A DNA stretch of 64,000 nucleotides from Chamaecyparis obtusa. Taxonomy: Eukaryota > Streptophyta > Pinopsida > Cupressales > Cupressaceae. The notes under the pieces were generated by a model. That model was not told where the DNA came from. It saw only the letters and a list, made by a program, of their open reading frames with translations, and searched no databases. The DNA lies in NCBI GenBank assembly GCA_027943335.1, contig BSBK01001118.1, positions 1,353,501 through 1,417,500 of the forward strand. Direction: 5' to 3'. How positions within the stretch are numbered: position 1 is the first letter of the stretch; the number at the start of each line of letters is the position of its first letter. This document shows, in pieces, positions 22,683 to 35,422 of this stretch. A program made the translations under genes and the position numbers.

Positions 22683-25600
22683 TGTGAGGCCTCACACCGA
22701 GCGTGTCATAACCATTCAATTTTTGCATTATGATAGACTTATTTGATGATTATATTTTGATGCTCTATGGATTTACTGATACTTTATATTATGGTCTTAT
22801 CACCTTAGATGTTAGAATGCTCATTCAGTTATGTTAATTTGATGAAAACTGTGATATCTATTTGGAACCTTTATGTGTGATTAATTGGATTTTATGAATG
22901 ATTATGATGTCATGATGATATTTAATTGCAATTGAATTATTTATGCTATGATTATGTTATAAGCTTAATTTAGTGATGAATTATGTATTTCATGATGAGT
23001 TGTATGTATGTTATAGATGAAGGATTATTGCCATGTAAATTATGATATTTCAGATGAATTATCTTGATTATTATTGTTATGAATTTACATGTATTTATTT
23101 CCTTGGACTACTGATGTTGAACTTTAGTGTTAGGGAATTAGGCCATGGTAAATTCGGGGAACCAGAGCATAGACTTTTGTGTAAATCAATTCGAGCCAAG
23201 GTTGCTTCTAGTGAGAGGCAAAAACCTCATTGTATCGTATTTATTTCATGAAAGTAATGTGCTTGAATGTATTTAATTTTTATGTAATTGTTAATGTAAT
23301 TAATGTTGAGAATGCCCAAGTGGATATGCCACATGGCTTGTGATGTGTCATTTATGTTTGTGTCACTTGACACTTGTGTGTGTACTTGTGGCCATGACAT
23401 GTCCACTTGGGGATTAGATGCCCAACAACCTAGGATAGTACCCCTTTAGGATTGCCATGAGAATCTCTTCGTTAGGGAGCTTGAGGTGGAGTCATTTCAT
23501 GAATTTCGAATTTGAGCTTTACATGGGTTTTGGGGGGGCTTAAAAGGTGCCTAGGGGTGTGTTTAGGCCATTTTTAGTAAGCCCACTTGATATACCTATG
23601 GATAAGGGGCATTTTTAACCATAGGACAACCCATAGTTGACCAAAAGACCCCTCCAAAAGTTGGATTTTTAAAATGGTCGAAAATCCAATTTTGAAGCAA
23701 AGTCTTAGTTAGAGTTTAATCCAATTAAGTTGCAAATCTTTGGTCCACCTTTTTGGCCAACCTTTTTAGGAATCCATATTTAGAAACCATGTAAGAAACT
23801 TGAGAAGACCATCCAATGAGAATGAGATCCTATCCCTAGGAGATTGTGTGGAGGCTTTTTTAGAAGGGACTCTTCTTTTGGAAGAGTTTGACACCCACTC
23901 TCTAGATTTGGAGACTTTGCTAGTTTGGAGAAGGAAGATTTAGGAAAAAGATGAGGCTCTTCATCAACTTTCTTCCATAAACTTGGATCTAGGTTGGTGG
24001 CATTCTTCTTTCTACTTGTTATGTTTTCATGTGGATGAGCTCTCAAGAATATTTTCATTCTTGCATGGAGAAACTAGTTTTGTGTTATTATGTGCTTATT
24101 ATTTGTGAATCTTGTTATTGTATGTGAGTAGTTGTTTATGTGAATTCTTGTGCTTGTTGTTGTGCAAGCCTTTTTGTTTTGTAAATGTGAAGCTTTGTTG
24201 TTCTTGTGATTTCTTGTTTGTATTGTTTTGTTAAGGGAGTTTTCTCAAGGTCACACTCACCCTTGGGAGGGAAGAGTAGCCTTGTGGGTGAAGGGAATTT
24301 TGGGACAACCATGGGTGTAAAGTCTCTCCTTGGTATGGAGAAGGAAGAAAAATGGATGTATGGGCTCCATGTAGCCATTTCTTTTTAGGGGTCATAAGGG
24401 ATTGTATGGCTTGAAGCCATGGGGGTCATAAGGATTTTTATTGTGTTGGGATTTTGTGGCAAAATGTGTGTTGAGAAAGCCAAGAGTAGGCTTTTATTTT
24501 ATTTCTATGAAATGTGTTTTCTCCCCTTGGGTTTTAGTTCCACCTTCACCACAATTTTTGAGTCATTTGGAGACTCTTTGTTTTAGACTTGGATGGGAGT
24601 TTAATGTGCTTAATGTGTTATTGTATTTTGATTTGCTTGTATGTAACATTGTCTATGTAATGGTTCCCCAAGCTCGGGGGTGGCTTCATAGAAGCCTAGG
24701 TTGGGAGGTGAGCACTCCATGGCCTATATTTGTTTATTTGCAGGATTGGAAGCCATTGAAGACTTCATGTTTGAAGTTGAAATATTGAGGTGTTTGAGGA
24801 TGTATTCAAAAATTTGTTATGGATCCCATTTGTTTTATGTATCTTTTTATTGTAAGGGAATCTTAAGGATCCCTTGAGTTCAATGTATTTATGTAATGGA
24901 GTTATCACTCCAAATTTGTGTTGTATCAAAGTGATGTTGCATCAAAGTTTTGAAAGAATGTATGGTTGTATTTTTCCTTTTGAAAGATTCATGTTTTTAT
25001 GAAAATAATGTATGATGCACAAAGGAAAGGCCAATGTATTATGTTGTTATTTTGATAGCACTTCAAGGAATGGAATTGTAATAATGTATTCTAGTTTCCT
25101 TAAGTTTATCTTTAAATAGTCATTGTGAGATTGTTATTGATATAGTGAAATGAATTCAATGTTAATAAAAGGACAATGTACTTCATGTTGAACTTTATGA
25201 AAGAAAAAAAAATCTAGTTTCGTTGCTTTCATGACTTCATGTAGTGAAAAGAAAATTTAGTATCTTGAAGCATGTTCTTGAGAATTTTATGAAAGAAATT
25301 TCAAGTTGAAAGATGTAAACATGGAAATGTTTAGCTAATTTAGTAAGACCAAATATCTTTAGCATAATTGCTCCTTGAAATAATTTGATCCTAAGTTTAT
25401 GTTATTTACTTCTATCCTTACAAAAAAAAATCAACATAGAAGGAAGTAAAACAATGTAGACAATAAAGAAGTGCAAACACAAAAAAAAAAAAATAGAGAC
25501 CTACAGGTCTCTGGTATTTCCCATACAATTTCCAACCACAGTCAATAAAAAATTAGTTCTCCTATATCTACTTGGCAATATATATGTGTGTGTGTGTGTG

Positions 25601-26848
25601 TACACAAGCAAAAGAAATCTTTTCCCAATGAGACCATTTGGGTGGGACCCATTTGGGTCGCCACCCAAGAAGCCCAAAAAGGACTTCATGAAGGCCTTTT
25701 AATATATTAAAAAAAATTAAACATAAACAAAAAGAGGCACATTGATAACACTTTTGATTGTTTTTTAAAAAAAATCAAAAAAAAAATTATGTAAGGGGGG
25801 GACCCATGGGCCCCAGTCCCCTTGGGCCCCGCCGCCCTTCCAAGCCCTACCATGCGCAGGAAGTACCTGTCATGGCATGGTACTCCCCTGCGCATGACAT
25901 CGTGGGGGGGGGGGGGACCCACACCCAAGTCCCAAAGGGACTTTAAACATAGACATGCGCTATGTCTATTTTGAATTTTTATTTTTATTTTAACAATTTC
26001 ATTTATTGATAAGTTTATTTATAATTTTATTTATTAATAATATTATTTATAATTTTATTTATTAGTAATATTATTTATTAATGATTTTATTTGATAATTA
26101 TTTAATTTATTAATATTATTATTTATTAATAATTTTATTTATTAATAATTTTATTTACTAATAATATTATTTATTAATAATTTTATATTAATATCATTTA
26201 TTAACAATTTTATTTATTATAATTTTAATAATTAAAATTATCCAATTATAATTATATCTGTTTTAGTTAATGTAGATATTATCATGTTTATTAAGTTATT
26301 TATGGATAAAGTAATAATACGACCTTTCATTATAATACTATTTTGGAAATTAGATGTATATGTTCCGAAAATAGCAATGTTTCTTTTGAACATAGATCGT
26401 TGCGTCCATTCTCCAAGGGACATTTGGTTAGTTCATTTGCATAATTCTTTTTAGCAAAGTAATCTAAATGAAATTTTAGTCAACAGCTAAAATTGATTCA
26501 TTATAGACCCTTTTAATTAATACCCTCATTAAGGTCGTTAGATTTAGTAATGTAATTACTTGGCCTATAAACCAATTGAGTCTTACAAAATGACAGTGTA
26601 ATGGTAACCATGTGTAACTGGATTATCTACCCAAACCTTGGAGCAAGATGGTTTTTCTGCCATCGACTCGATAACTTATACTCATCTACCTACTTGCGCA
26701 TAGGTGCTTTGCATGGTTGAAATCACACCTCGTAAAGGAATGATCAAGCTAACCTTAGTATACTCAACCTAATGCTTTATCTGCACTCAACTTGTCCCTT
26801 TAAAAAAAAAGTTGGTGTGTTTTTGCATGTAAATTTATGGGCATGACA
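22683..26848 (+). repeat. 3' LTR of element B (about 4.2 kb)
   Basis: Runs from TGTGAGGCCT to GGGCATGACA. It carries an unoccupied target site of element A at 26604-26608, a TG microsatellite (25583-25602), a run of 12 or more G (about 25905-25917), the paired hairpins at 25851-25969 and the AT-rich repeat at 26000-26230. LTRs of this size are unusual and make up over half of the element. No gene is seen inside. Confidence 0.88.
25851..25969. other. Two hairpins in the B LTR (3' copy)
   Basis: CATGCGCAGG (25851-25860) pairs perfectly with CCTGCGCATG (25887-25896). ATAGACAT (25949-25956) pairs with ATGTCTAT (25962-25969) around GCGCT. Compare 2246-2362 in the other LTR. Confidence 0.7.
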
Positions 26849-27854
26849 CATCACCAAAAAAGCATAAAGGTCATTGTTCAACTATCTGAATAGCAATGCT
26901 GGAGTGAATTGGTGATTGAATGAGTAGATAGCATGAAACTAGTTCATAGTTGATGGTACTTTATGCTCCTTGTAATTCTTTCCATAGTAGCATGAGGAAA
27001 CTGGAAGACAATAAATAGAATGAAGTTTTGTTCCTAAAGCTCTTTCAATTAACCTTGTTAATGAAGGAAAGAAGAAAAAAGAATGTGCAGTTGTCATTCC
27101 CTTGCCAATTTACACATGATTTGTAAACTAATTTACACATTATACATTTTGTGCACGTTCTACAATAACACTATTTAACCACTATGCTTTCATTAGATTC
27201 AAGTAGCTGGAATGTGTCAAATAAAATCTGCGCTAAAGTTTTAGCAAGGCACTTACAAACCAGAAAAAGCATGAGAAATTACCCTGCATGCATTGACTAA
27301 TCGAATGTTGAGTTATACTCCAGGAGCATGCTCTGTACATGGAAAAATAAAATAAGAAAATTTTCATTATCTTCAAATATCCATCTATTTTTTGAATAGG
27401 AACATTGATTTCTGTTCATAGCACGGACTTCTAGTTCTTTCATTTCTTGCTACATTATCTCTACGATGATTATATGGTCCTCCTCTTCCTCTTTCTCAAT
27501 TATGTCAATCTTCTAGATGTTGATTTTATTTTTTGGTTAACTTGTTAATAGAAGAACTGAATCTACTAGTGTAAGTAATTTCCACTCAATTTGCATTTTA
27601 TTCATATGCATGGATACGTGGGGATGTTTTCCCAGGTCCTTTTCTGAGGATCCCATCCATGTAATGTTTTGAAGACAAAGACATCTCAAATAATCATAGG
27701 CCATACTTGATCTCCCACATTAGATGGGGTAGACCCCAAAAATGGCACTGAAACCCATGGACATGGTCAGGAACGTCAATGACATACCTAGACTGTCTTG
27801 ACCATTAGACAGACAACTATCCCCAAACAATGAATAGCATTTAAAAATGAACAA
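26849..27854. repeat. 1-kb dispersed repeat, copy 1 (flank of element B)
   Basis: Matches 56650-57569 at high identity from the exact end of element B to the sequence AATGAACAA. It has about 86 bp (about 27147-27232) that are absent from the other copy. No coding sequence recognised. It ends at the junction with the truncated gypsy element G. Confidence 0.88.
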
Positions 27855-27859
27855 TGTAT

Positions 27860-28584
27860 TGAACCAGAACATCAAGGAGATCGATGCCACTATGGTGACA
27901 TATGATCAAGGTCCTAGTTCAGATTTGGAGAAGATGGAGAAGTTGACATATGCTTTGTGCACCCATCTCCAGACAATAGACACATTCAAAAAATTTTGGC
28001 ATAATGTATTGCAAATCACCATTTTATTCCATACCTTGATTTTTTCTTTTCCTTTCCTCTTCCTATCCAGCTGCAAATGTTCCCACCATAAGGATGCATG
28101 AAATTTCAACTTTGTGCTTGCAATCTTCACCTTCTTGTCTTCAGGAATGTTTTCATACTCAAATACTTTTCCATCTCGGTGATCCAATCCACCAATTCAT
28201 CAGAATCTAACTTTCCACCATACTCAGGAGGATTGAAATGTGGTGTTGACTTCAGACTTGTCAAAGCCTTCAAAAATATTTCTTCACCTTGATCCATAAC
28301 AGTTATAGGTTCTACATTCGCTTGTTCTTCCTCAACTTCATCATCATTAACATCTTCAAGATGTCTACCTCTTCTCTAGGCTATTTCAACAACTTCTAAT
28401 CTAGCAGCAATCTGCCTTAGCATATCTGCCAATCCTGGATCTGCATCTCACCTCCCATGAACCATCTTGACAACCCTCTACAATTGCAGGTCAGATCACA
28501 ATCTTCTATCCCACAACAATCAACTAGGGCTTCAAGAGGAACCTACAAACTTAGATCCGTAGACCTAGATCAAGATCTCACCTC
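27860..28584 (-). pseudogene. Element G gag fragment (Ty3/gypsy)
   Basis: On the minus strand downstream of the primer site, a gag reads STPHFNPPEYGGKLDSDELV, DWITEMEKYF and then EYENIPEDKKVKIASTKLKF with SLWWEHLQLDRKRKGKEKI. This is the classic gypsy capsid core, on the leftward course 28290-27990. It is open over 28187-27906 and broken by stops upstream. The element is cut at about 27855, where the 1-kb repeat begins, and no pol domain remains. Confidence 0.75.
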
Positions 28585-28596
28585 GCTCTAATACCA
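28585..28596 (-). other. Primer-binding site of element G (initiator tRNA-Met type)
   Basis: On the minus strand TGGTATTAGAGC, differing from TGGTATCAGAGC by one C-to-T change, 5 nt after the LTR end. Confidence 0.83.
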
Positions 28597-28601
28597 CCTA
28601 A

Positions 28602-29272
28602 TGCAAGGCAGGGAGCAAGAGGGGCCAAACAATAGCACACCCTAATGATCCAAGCCTACTCAACACATGCGGAAGAAAACAAACACAATAATGAGAGAGA
28701 TAATGCAGAAGCTTTCATATATTTTCATCAAATAGAACCATACATGTCGGGATGTAAGGCCTTCCCAATTAGGGCCAGATATTACAATGAAATATAGAAG
28801 CCTCAAAACATGTGAGGATCTGTCAAAATATCTAATTTGATCTTCTACCAAACTCCTATCCAACTGCCTCCTCAACTACAACCAAACAACTACATTTATA
28901 CAAGAGTCTACCTAACTAACTCGGCCTTCAGATCCACAATCAATGAAAGAAATGGTCAGATCTGGGACCACACACTTCCCAATGATGGATTCCAACATTA
29001 AATTTATGATCTAATATAAAAGCACAAGTCAGCCACAAAAGAAACTAAAACTAAACCCGTCAATGAGCAAGATAATCGAGCAGCAGACAAGAAACATCGA
29101 GCGCTAGTGAAACAACCAACCGCCCAGGAGATAACCGACCACACTCGGTAACCAAAGGAAACCGACCAACTACCAACTAACTCAGTCAAAGTAGGAACCG
29201 AGCAACATAGACAAACTCCAAATTGTTTTTGGTGACACAGGATTGCCAAGGACCCAAGATGCTCCTGCATCA
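28602..29272 (-). repeat. 5' LTR of truncated gypsy element G
   Basis: Read on the minus strand it begins TGATGCAGGAGCATC and ends in CCTTGCA just before the primer site, 671 bp. It contains several ACCGAG/TCGGT motifs (about 29040-29200) like those in the LTR of element D. No second LTR is found. Confidence 0.72.
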
Positions 29273-30401
29273 CATTCACTATGGGGTCAATAAGATAACT
29301 ATTAACATTCATTGAATGTCATAATACATATGACTATTCTGATGAATATCATAATGTCATGATATAGTTCTAATCAAATTCAAATACAACTCAATTACAA
29401 ATATTCAAATCTATACTATGCTCATAAAACTCCTCTGATCACTAATCAATTCACTTCCTCAATATTTACTAAACTTACTTTGCTCAGTGTATAGTTCTCT
29501 GACGCTCGATCATGCCTGCAGCTCAGTTTTGTTTGTAACTAGTTTGATCAGGTATGCATGAATAAAGTCTTCACATGAAATCTTCTATGGTTTCTATTCA
29601 TCTGGCATGTTTCAACAATTAAACTCATGTCTCTTAAATAGACAAGTAAAGCATTTTCATATCAGCCATCATATTTTGCCTCTTAATCTCCTTCATCCAT
29701 TTTTCCACTTAAACCTTCCTAGGAAGATGTGTCAACAACACGTTTCAATCTTATCCTTTAGATCATCTCTAAATTATGTCAGGCACAGATCTTACAAAAA
29801 ACTTTATCTGTAACCTCAAAATCATAACAATTTCTAGCTCACCAAGTTCAGTTGGTTGTTCATAGCATTTAATATTTTCATCCATACTTGGTTAATACTA
29901 AATGAGCGGTGATAACTAACTCGGTTATTACTGTCACTCAATATACACTGCACTGGCTCGATGTATACAAAAGTCTTCATTTACCGACCACATTAACTTG
30001 TTCAATTCAATTTTATTCTTCATAATAGAGTAATGTAACATGCTCAAGTTAACAATATAAAGCCATAGACTCATCAATAAGTTACCCAATGTATACTTTA
30101 TCATTATCTGTCATATTCATCTTTTCCTTATGTAGATATCTCATTTATTCACCATTTCTTCCTTCTACAGATATTCAAATGTTTGTAACTATCATGATAA
30201 GTATATTCAAAACTAGTTGACATCAATGACAACATATTGAATGATTTAATCATCTTACATACCACATTAATAGCTTGGTGATCTCTAATCATTGTTCCTT
30301 TAGTTCATCAAGATATTCAATCAGTTGTAGGTCATCACCTAAATCCTGCAAGATGTTCATAAGTTCCTCTTATGGAACATCTTTTTCTCACTAGGGGTGT
30401 T
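29273..30401 (+). other. Probable 3' internal tail of gypsy element F; no gene seen
   Basis: 1.1 kb of AT-rich sequence without a credible frame, ending in a purine-rich CTAGGGGTGTT (30391-30401), then an LTR-like start at 30402. It is probably the untranslated 3' part of an element whose upstream portion has been lost. Confidence 0.4.
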
Positions 30402-30568
30402 TGATGTAGGAACATCTTGGGGTCGTTGGCAATCTTGCATCACCCAAAAATATATTCTTTTTAGTTTGTTCTCATTTTCTTATTTCTTTGTTTTGGTTGG
30501 TGATCCTTTTAGTTGGTTCCTTATCGTGTGTGATCTTGATGATGTGTTCTGGACATCATGGTGAATCT
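30402..30568 (+). repeat. Start of an LTR of element F, interrupted by element D
   Basis: TGATGTAGGAACATCTTGG and about 45 further bases resemble the start of the G LTR (minus strand from 29272). The sequence is cut by D at 30568 and must resume at 37692; where this LTR ends further right I could not determine. Confidence 0.5.
30563..30568. repeat. Target-site duplication of element D, left
   Basis: GAATCT precedes the LTR and recurs at 37686-37691. Six bases match; copia elements normally duplicate five, so one base may be chance. Confidence 0.85.
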
Positions 30569-31790
30569 TGTTGGATACAATTGTCTGAAGGAAATTGTTG
30601 GATTAATTATGTGTTTTCTTTGATGTCACACAAATGTCATATCACTTATCATGCTTAGTTGGTCAGCAAAGCAGTTCCCAGTGTCTACCGAGCTCAGTCG
30701 GTCAACTAAGCGATTCCCAGTGTCTACCAAGCTCAGTCGGTCAGCGAGGTAGTTTTCTGTGTTTACCGAGATCTCTCAATCTTCAAAGGATGTTATAGAA
30801 TTTGCAGTGGTAACCGAGTTCACTCGGTCACCAAAGGAATTCTTTTCTGATTAGTGTTTATCGAGCAAGGTCGGCCCAGTAAAGAATTTTGTTAATTTGA
30901 GGAATAAAGTTTGTTTATTCAAGCCGACTATTGTAATGAGTGTTAATGTTTGTAATGATTATTAGTGTCGACTTGACAATGTGAATGGACAATCCAAATG
31001 GTATATATATAGAAGGTCAAGTTGTGAATTAAAAGTGTGCAAGTGGAAAAGAGTGAAAGTGTGGACAAGTGTAAAAGAGGAAGAGTATATGGATGAGCGA
31101 ACATGCAAATCATTTTGAAGGAAAGTGTGAGTGAATTTTGAAGGATGGTTAGATATCCTTGAGGAGCAGCAGAGATATATTTGATTAGGAAGGATCTAGT
31201 GAAGCAGAATAGAGATCTGTAATCAGCAATTCAGTTGCATCATTATTCAGGTCATTTCATTGTTACTTTCTTACCATTGTAGCAGTGATTTCAAAATCTC
31301 TTAACAGAGTTGGTTTAACAGCCATTTTGTAAATCCTCTAACAAGGTGACAGTTCTATTGAATTGTTTCAAAGACCTCTTACAAGGCCACTCCTAACAGG
31401 GTGATTAAATCCTCTAACAAGGTCACACCTAACATTGTGTTTTGTAACCTTTAACCAGGTTGGCTCCTAGCAGGGCTCACTTCAGAAGAGTGAAAAATAG
31501 TAACTAGTTACATTGGTGGTTTTTCCCATATTGGGTTTCCACATTAAATCTGGTGTCTCTTGTGTTCATGTTATTTTCTTTATGCATGCATGTTAATCAC
31601 TGATGAATACTTAAGAACAGTTATAATTAATACTCACTGCAATAACTGAGTTGTCAGCATTTCTCTGTATGTTTACCGAGTGACAGCAGTAAATGAATTA
31701 ATAAGACATCTAAGGGATCTATGGTAATATTTTTGTGGTTAACTGATTCACCCCCCCCCCCTCTCAGTTACTCCATCTATATTTCCAACA
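30569..31790 (+). repeat. 5' LTR of element D
   Basis: 1222 bp. It holds a 39-bp unit repeated three times (30657-30773, AGTCGGTCAGC type), a TATA box TATATATATAG at 31002-31012, a run of CTAACAAGGT-like repeats (31298-31478), and a hairpin TAACTGA/TCAGTTA enclosing 11 C (about 31739-31770). Confidence 0.94.
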
Positions 31791-31792
31791 AT

Positions 31793-31804
31793 TGGTATCA
31801 AAGC
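31793..31804 (+). other. Primer-binding site of element D (initiator tRNA-Met type)
   Basis: TGGTATCAAAGC, one mismatch to TGGTATCAGAGC, 2 nt after the LTR. Confidence 0.88.
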
Positions 31805-31852
31805 ATTTGGTGCTTGCAGGAAGGGTTTCAAGGACCTAAGCTAAAGATCAGG

Positions 31853-32870
31853 ATGTCTTACAAGAGAGAAATTCCAAGGCTTAACAGAGATAACTTTTTA
31901 GCATGGCAAGGACTCATGAGACTTCATCTAGCTTCCATTGGTGATTCAGGATGCAAATATATTGATGAAGAATATACAACTCCTACTGGCACATTAATTG
32001 TTGAAGACATTGCAAAGAAAAAGAACCATAACACCATGATGATAGACATTGCATCAGCTCTCAGCTATGAATAATTTGATGAGATCAAAGACTGCACAAC
32101 TACTTATGCAATGTGGAACAAGCTGAAGAAAATTTATGGCGGTGATGACAATGTGAAGAGAGCCAAAGCAGAAAGCCTAAGAGGACAGTTTGATCAGATG
32201 AAAATGAGAAAAGATGAAAACATTGCAAAATATGTTGAAAGGATCAAAGCAAGTGTTAGTGCAATCAAAGCTTCTTGAGGAAAAATTGATGATGAAACTG
32301 TTATAAGTAAGGTTCTCAGAACATTACTTCCTATCTATGCAATAAGAGTATCTGCTATTCAAGAAAGAAGATGTGAAGAAAATCACAATATAACTTTGGA
32401 TGCTTTAGTGGGAAGATTGACAGCCTTTGAGTTGGATAACTATGACAACTATGTTCCAACTTCCAAAAATGTTGAATTTGAGGCCAAACTTTCACTTAAG
32501 AAGGGCAAGAAAATAAAGGACATCCAGTCAAAGAGTGAAGAAGAATCAGAGGAAAGTTCTGATAGTGATCTTGAAGTTATTGAAGCATTACTTGTAAAGA
32601 AATATACTAGAGGTAGAGGTAAATACAAAGGTAAAACTCCCTTAATCTATTTTTCATGTGAAGAAATTGTTCATATTGCAGCTAGGTGCCCAAACAAGAA
32701 AAGCAAGGATGAGAAGAAAGGTCACAAGTACAATGGCAAGAAGAATTTCAAATCATTCAAGGATAAAGGTAAGAAAACATGTTTCATGGCTAAGGATTAT
32801 GATAATAGTGAAGATGAAATTGTCTACATTGCTATAAAAGATGAATCTGATGATGATGAAGATAAGATGG
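31853..32870 (+). pseudogene. Element D gag
   Basis: The start at 31853 opens MSYKREIPRLNRDNFLAWQG. The copia Gag core (UBN2 type) follows with MWNKLKKIYGG, RGQFDQMKMRKDENIAKYVE and a Lys/Glu-rich tail. The zinc knuckle is degenerate: FSCEEIVHIAARC keeps one Cys of the first pair, the His and the last Cys, while the first Cys has become Tyr. TAA at 32072 and TGA at 32276 interrupt it. Gag would form the particle that packages the RNA. Confidence 0.87.
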
Positions 32871-33230
32871 CACTTATCTCTCATGTAAGCAAAAATGATA
32901 CATGGATCATAGATAGTGGATGTTCACATCATATGACTGGTGACAGAACAAAGTTTGAACACCTTGAAGACTATGATGGTGGTAATGTAAAGTTTGGAAA
33001 CAATGAACCTTGTTGCATAAAAGGAAGAGGATGAATCTCATTAACCAAAGAACTTATATGTGATAATGCATATTGGGTTGAAGGACTAAAGCATAATCTT
33101 CTAAGTGTAGCATAGCTAATCAACATTGGATTCAAGGTTGAATTCATGCATGGCAAAGCAAGACTGTTGGATGACAAGGGAAAACTGATTGGATCAGGCA
33201 AACAAACCAAAGGTAACTTGTTTTATCTTG
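32871..33230 (+). pseudogene. Element D protease
   Basis: Active site WIIDSGCSHHMTGD (about 32900-32942), the copia form with Cys after Gly. A TGA at 33032 and a TAG at 33113 follow; the latter lies in LLSVAxL, where copia proteins have Gln. The enzyme would process Gag-Pol. Same frame as gag, without frameshift. Confidence 0.87.
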
Positions 33231-34200
33231 ATCTTGGTGAATGCTCATGTTTTATTGCTCAAATTGAAGAAAGTTGGTTATGGCACAAAAGGTTATGTCA
33301 TGTAAATTTTGATAACATGGTGAAAATAAGCAAATTCAAGAAAGTAAGAGGCATTCCTACTTTGAAGAAACCTGATGTTGGTCTATCCAAGAATTGTCAG
33401 ATTGGTAAAATGGGAAAGACTAGCTTTAAAAGTAAAAACTATCAGTCTGAAGATATTTTGGAAATCGTGCATACTGATTTATGTGGACCTATTGGAATTG
33501 AGAGCTATACTGGAGAAAAATTCTTTATTCTCTTTGTTGATGACTACTCTAGAATGATGACTACTATGTATCTAAGAGAAAAGTTAGAAGCATTTGAGAA
33601 ATTCAAATGGTATTTGGCAAGAGTAGAAAAGGAAACAGGGAAAAGAATGAAGTTCTTGAGATCAGACAGAGGTGGTGAATTCATCTCCCATGAATTCAAT
33701 AATTTTTGCATTGAAAGAGGAATCAAAAGACAAGTATCAGCCCCAAGAACTCCTGAGCAGAATGGAATAGCTGAAAGGAGGAACCGATCTATCATGGATT
33801 GTGCAAGGACTCTAATGATTGAAAAGAACATTGCTATGAAATATTGGAAGGAAGCTATCAGCACTGCAGTTCATACTTTAAACCAAGTACAGTTGAAGAA
33901 AGACACATTCAAAACTCCTTATGAGTTATGGTATGGCTATAAACCCAATGTAAGTTACCTGAAAGTATTTGGTAGTAAGTGTTACATCTTAAAAGAATCT
34001 AGAAAAGGAAAATTTGATGTGAAAAGTGATGAAGGAATATTCTTGGGATATTCTTGCAAAAGTAAGGCATATAGATGTTTGAATTTGTCTACTCACAAAA
34101 TCATAGAAAGTGCACATGTGAAAGTTGATGAGTTTGCAGAAAAGACTGAAGAAGAAAGCAAAAAGGAACCAAAGGATTATAGGAGATTTATTTACATTGA
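33231..34200 (+). pseudogene. Element D integrase
   Basis: Zinc region [14 protein letters not shown] with [12 protein letters not shown]; one Cys of the usual CxxC pair is missing (SKNC). Catalytic Asp in HTDLCGP (about 33474), Asp in LRSDRGGEF (33665) and Glu in [11 protein letters not shown] (33773), with 35 residues between the last two: DD35[19 protein letters not shown] and [15 protein letters not shown] mark the C-terminal part. It is open throughout, part of the 758-codon open stretch 33146-35422. Confidence 0.9.
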
Positions 34201-35422
34201 ACCTGATACATTATTAGACACATCTTTCAATAAGGAGACTGCATCTACCGAGCCCAGTACAGTAACTGAGTCACAAGAAGTTCAAACCGAGTCACAAGGA
34301 CCCGAGTCTCAGTCTGAAGCTACTGAGCCAATATCTACCAAGCCTGAGCAACCAGAACCTGAAGATGAAATTCAAGAAGATGACAATGTAACTCATTCAA
34401 GAGGCAAGGAACCTGTATTGGCCAAATATGTCAGGAGGCATCATACACCAGATCAGATTATTGGAAACAAATCAGATGGTACTATGACAAGAAGTAAACT
34501 AAAAGGTACATGTTTAATTATTGATTTTGAACCTAAAAATGTCAAAGATGCATTGGAAAATGAAAGTTGGATTGAGGCTATGAATGAAGAAATAAAACAA
34601 ATAGAGAAGAACAAAACATGGACTCTTGTACCTAGGCCTAAAGATAAAAATGTAATTGGAACAAAATGGGTATTCAGGAATAAGTTGAATGAAGATGGTC
34701 AAGTATCAAGAAACAAAGCTAGATTGGTGTGTAAAGGATATTCTCAAGAAGAGGGCATAGATTATGGTGAGACTTTTGCTCCTATTGCAAGATTAGAAGG
34801 TGTAAGAACTCTACTTCCATATGCAGCACATAAAGGATTTAAGGTATATCAGATGGATGTAAAATCTGCATTTCTCAATGGTATTCTTGATGAAGAAGTC
34901 TACATTGAGCAACCTGAAGGTTTTGTTGATCCAAACAAAAGGAATATAGTCTGCAAGTTACACAAAGCATTGTATGGTCTGAAACAAGCCCCTAGAGCAT
35001 GGTATGAAAGACTACACAACTATCTTATTCAAATTGGTTTCAAAAGACCTAATGATAACAGTAGTTTGTACATCAAGGAAGGACCAGATAACAAAATTAT
35101 TCTGGCAGAAATATTTGTGGATGATACTATGTTTACAGGTAATGATGATCAATGCAAAGAATTTTCAAAGCAAATGAACAAAGAATTTGAAATGTCTATG
35201 TTTGGTCAAATAAAGTTCTTTTTTGGTCTTCAAATTCAGCAGAGCAAGAACGGTATCTACATTACTCAGTCTAAATACATCAAGGAAATACATAAGAAGT
35301 TTGGTATGGAAGATGCAAAACCAGTTGGTACCCCCATGTGTACTGGAATGAAGCTTACCAAAGATGATGATTCAAAAGAAGTAGATCATACCTTATACAG
35401 ATCAATGATTGGAAAATTATAG
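34201..35422 (+). pseudogene. Element D linker and reverse transcriptase
   Basis: An acidic Ser/Thr/Pro/Glu-rich linker (34201-34480) leads into the copia [73 protein letters not shown] and the catalytic [11 protein letters not shown] (about 35111-35143). All key motifs are intact. It is closed by a TAG at 35420 within GKLxYVVHTRPD, a Gln position in relatives. Confidence 0.92.

Larger units (their letters stand above)
1..26848 (+). mobile_element. Element B: long-LTR Ty3/gypsy chromovirus, split by element A
   Basis: Positions 1-3003 and 17603-17843 together match the 3' LTR (22683-26848), and between them and that LTR lie a primer-binding site, gag, protease, RT, RNase H, integrase and a chromodomain-like tail, all on the plus strand. 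Without the nested element A, and with the missing left end of the 5' LTR (about 983 bp, judged from the 3' LTR), B is about 13.2 kb. Domain order PR-RT-RH-IN-chromodomain is that of Ty3/gypsy chromoviruses; the very long LTR suggests the Tekay/Del group, which is inference. Every domain carries stop codons, so it is not autonomous. Its right boundary is confirmed by the uninterrupted paralogous site at 56649. Confidence 0.85.
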
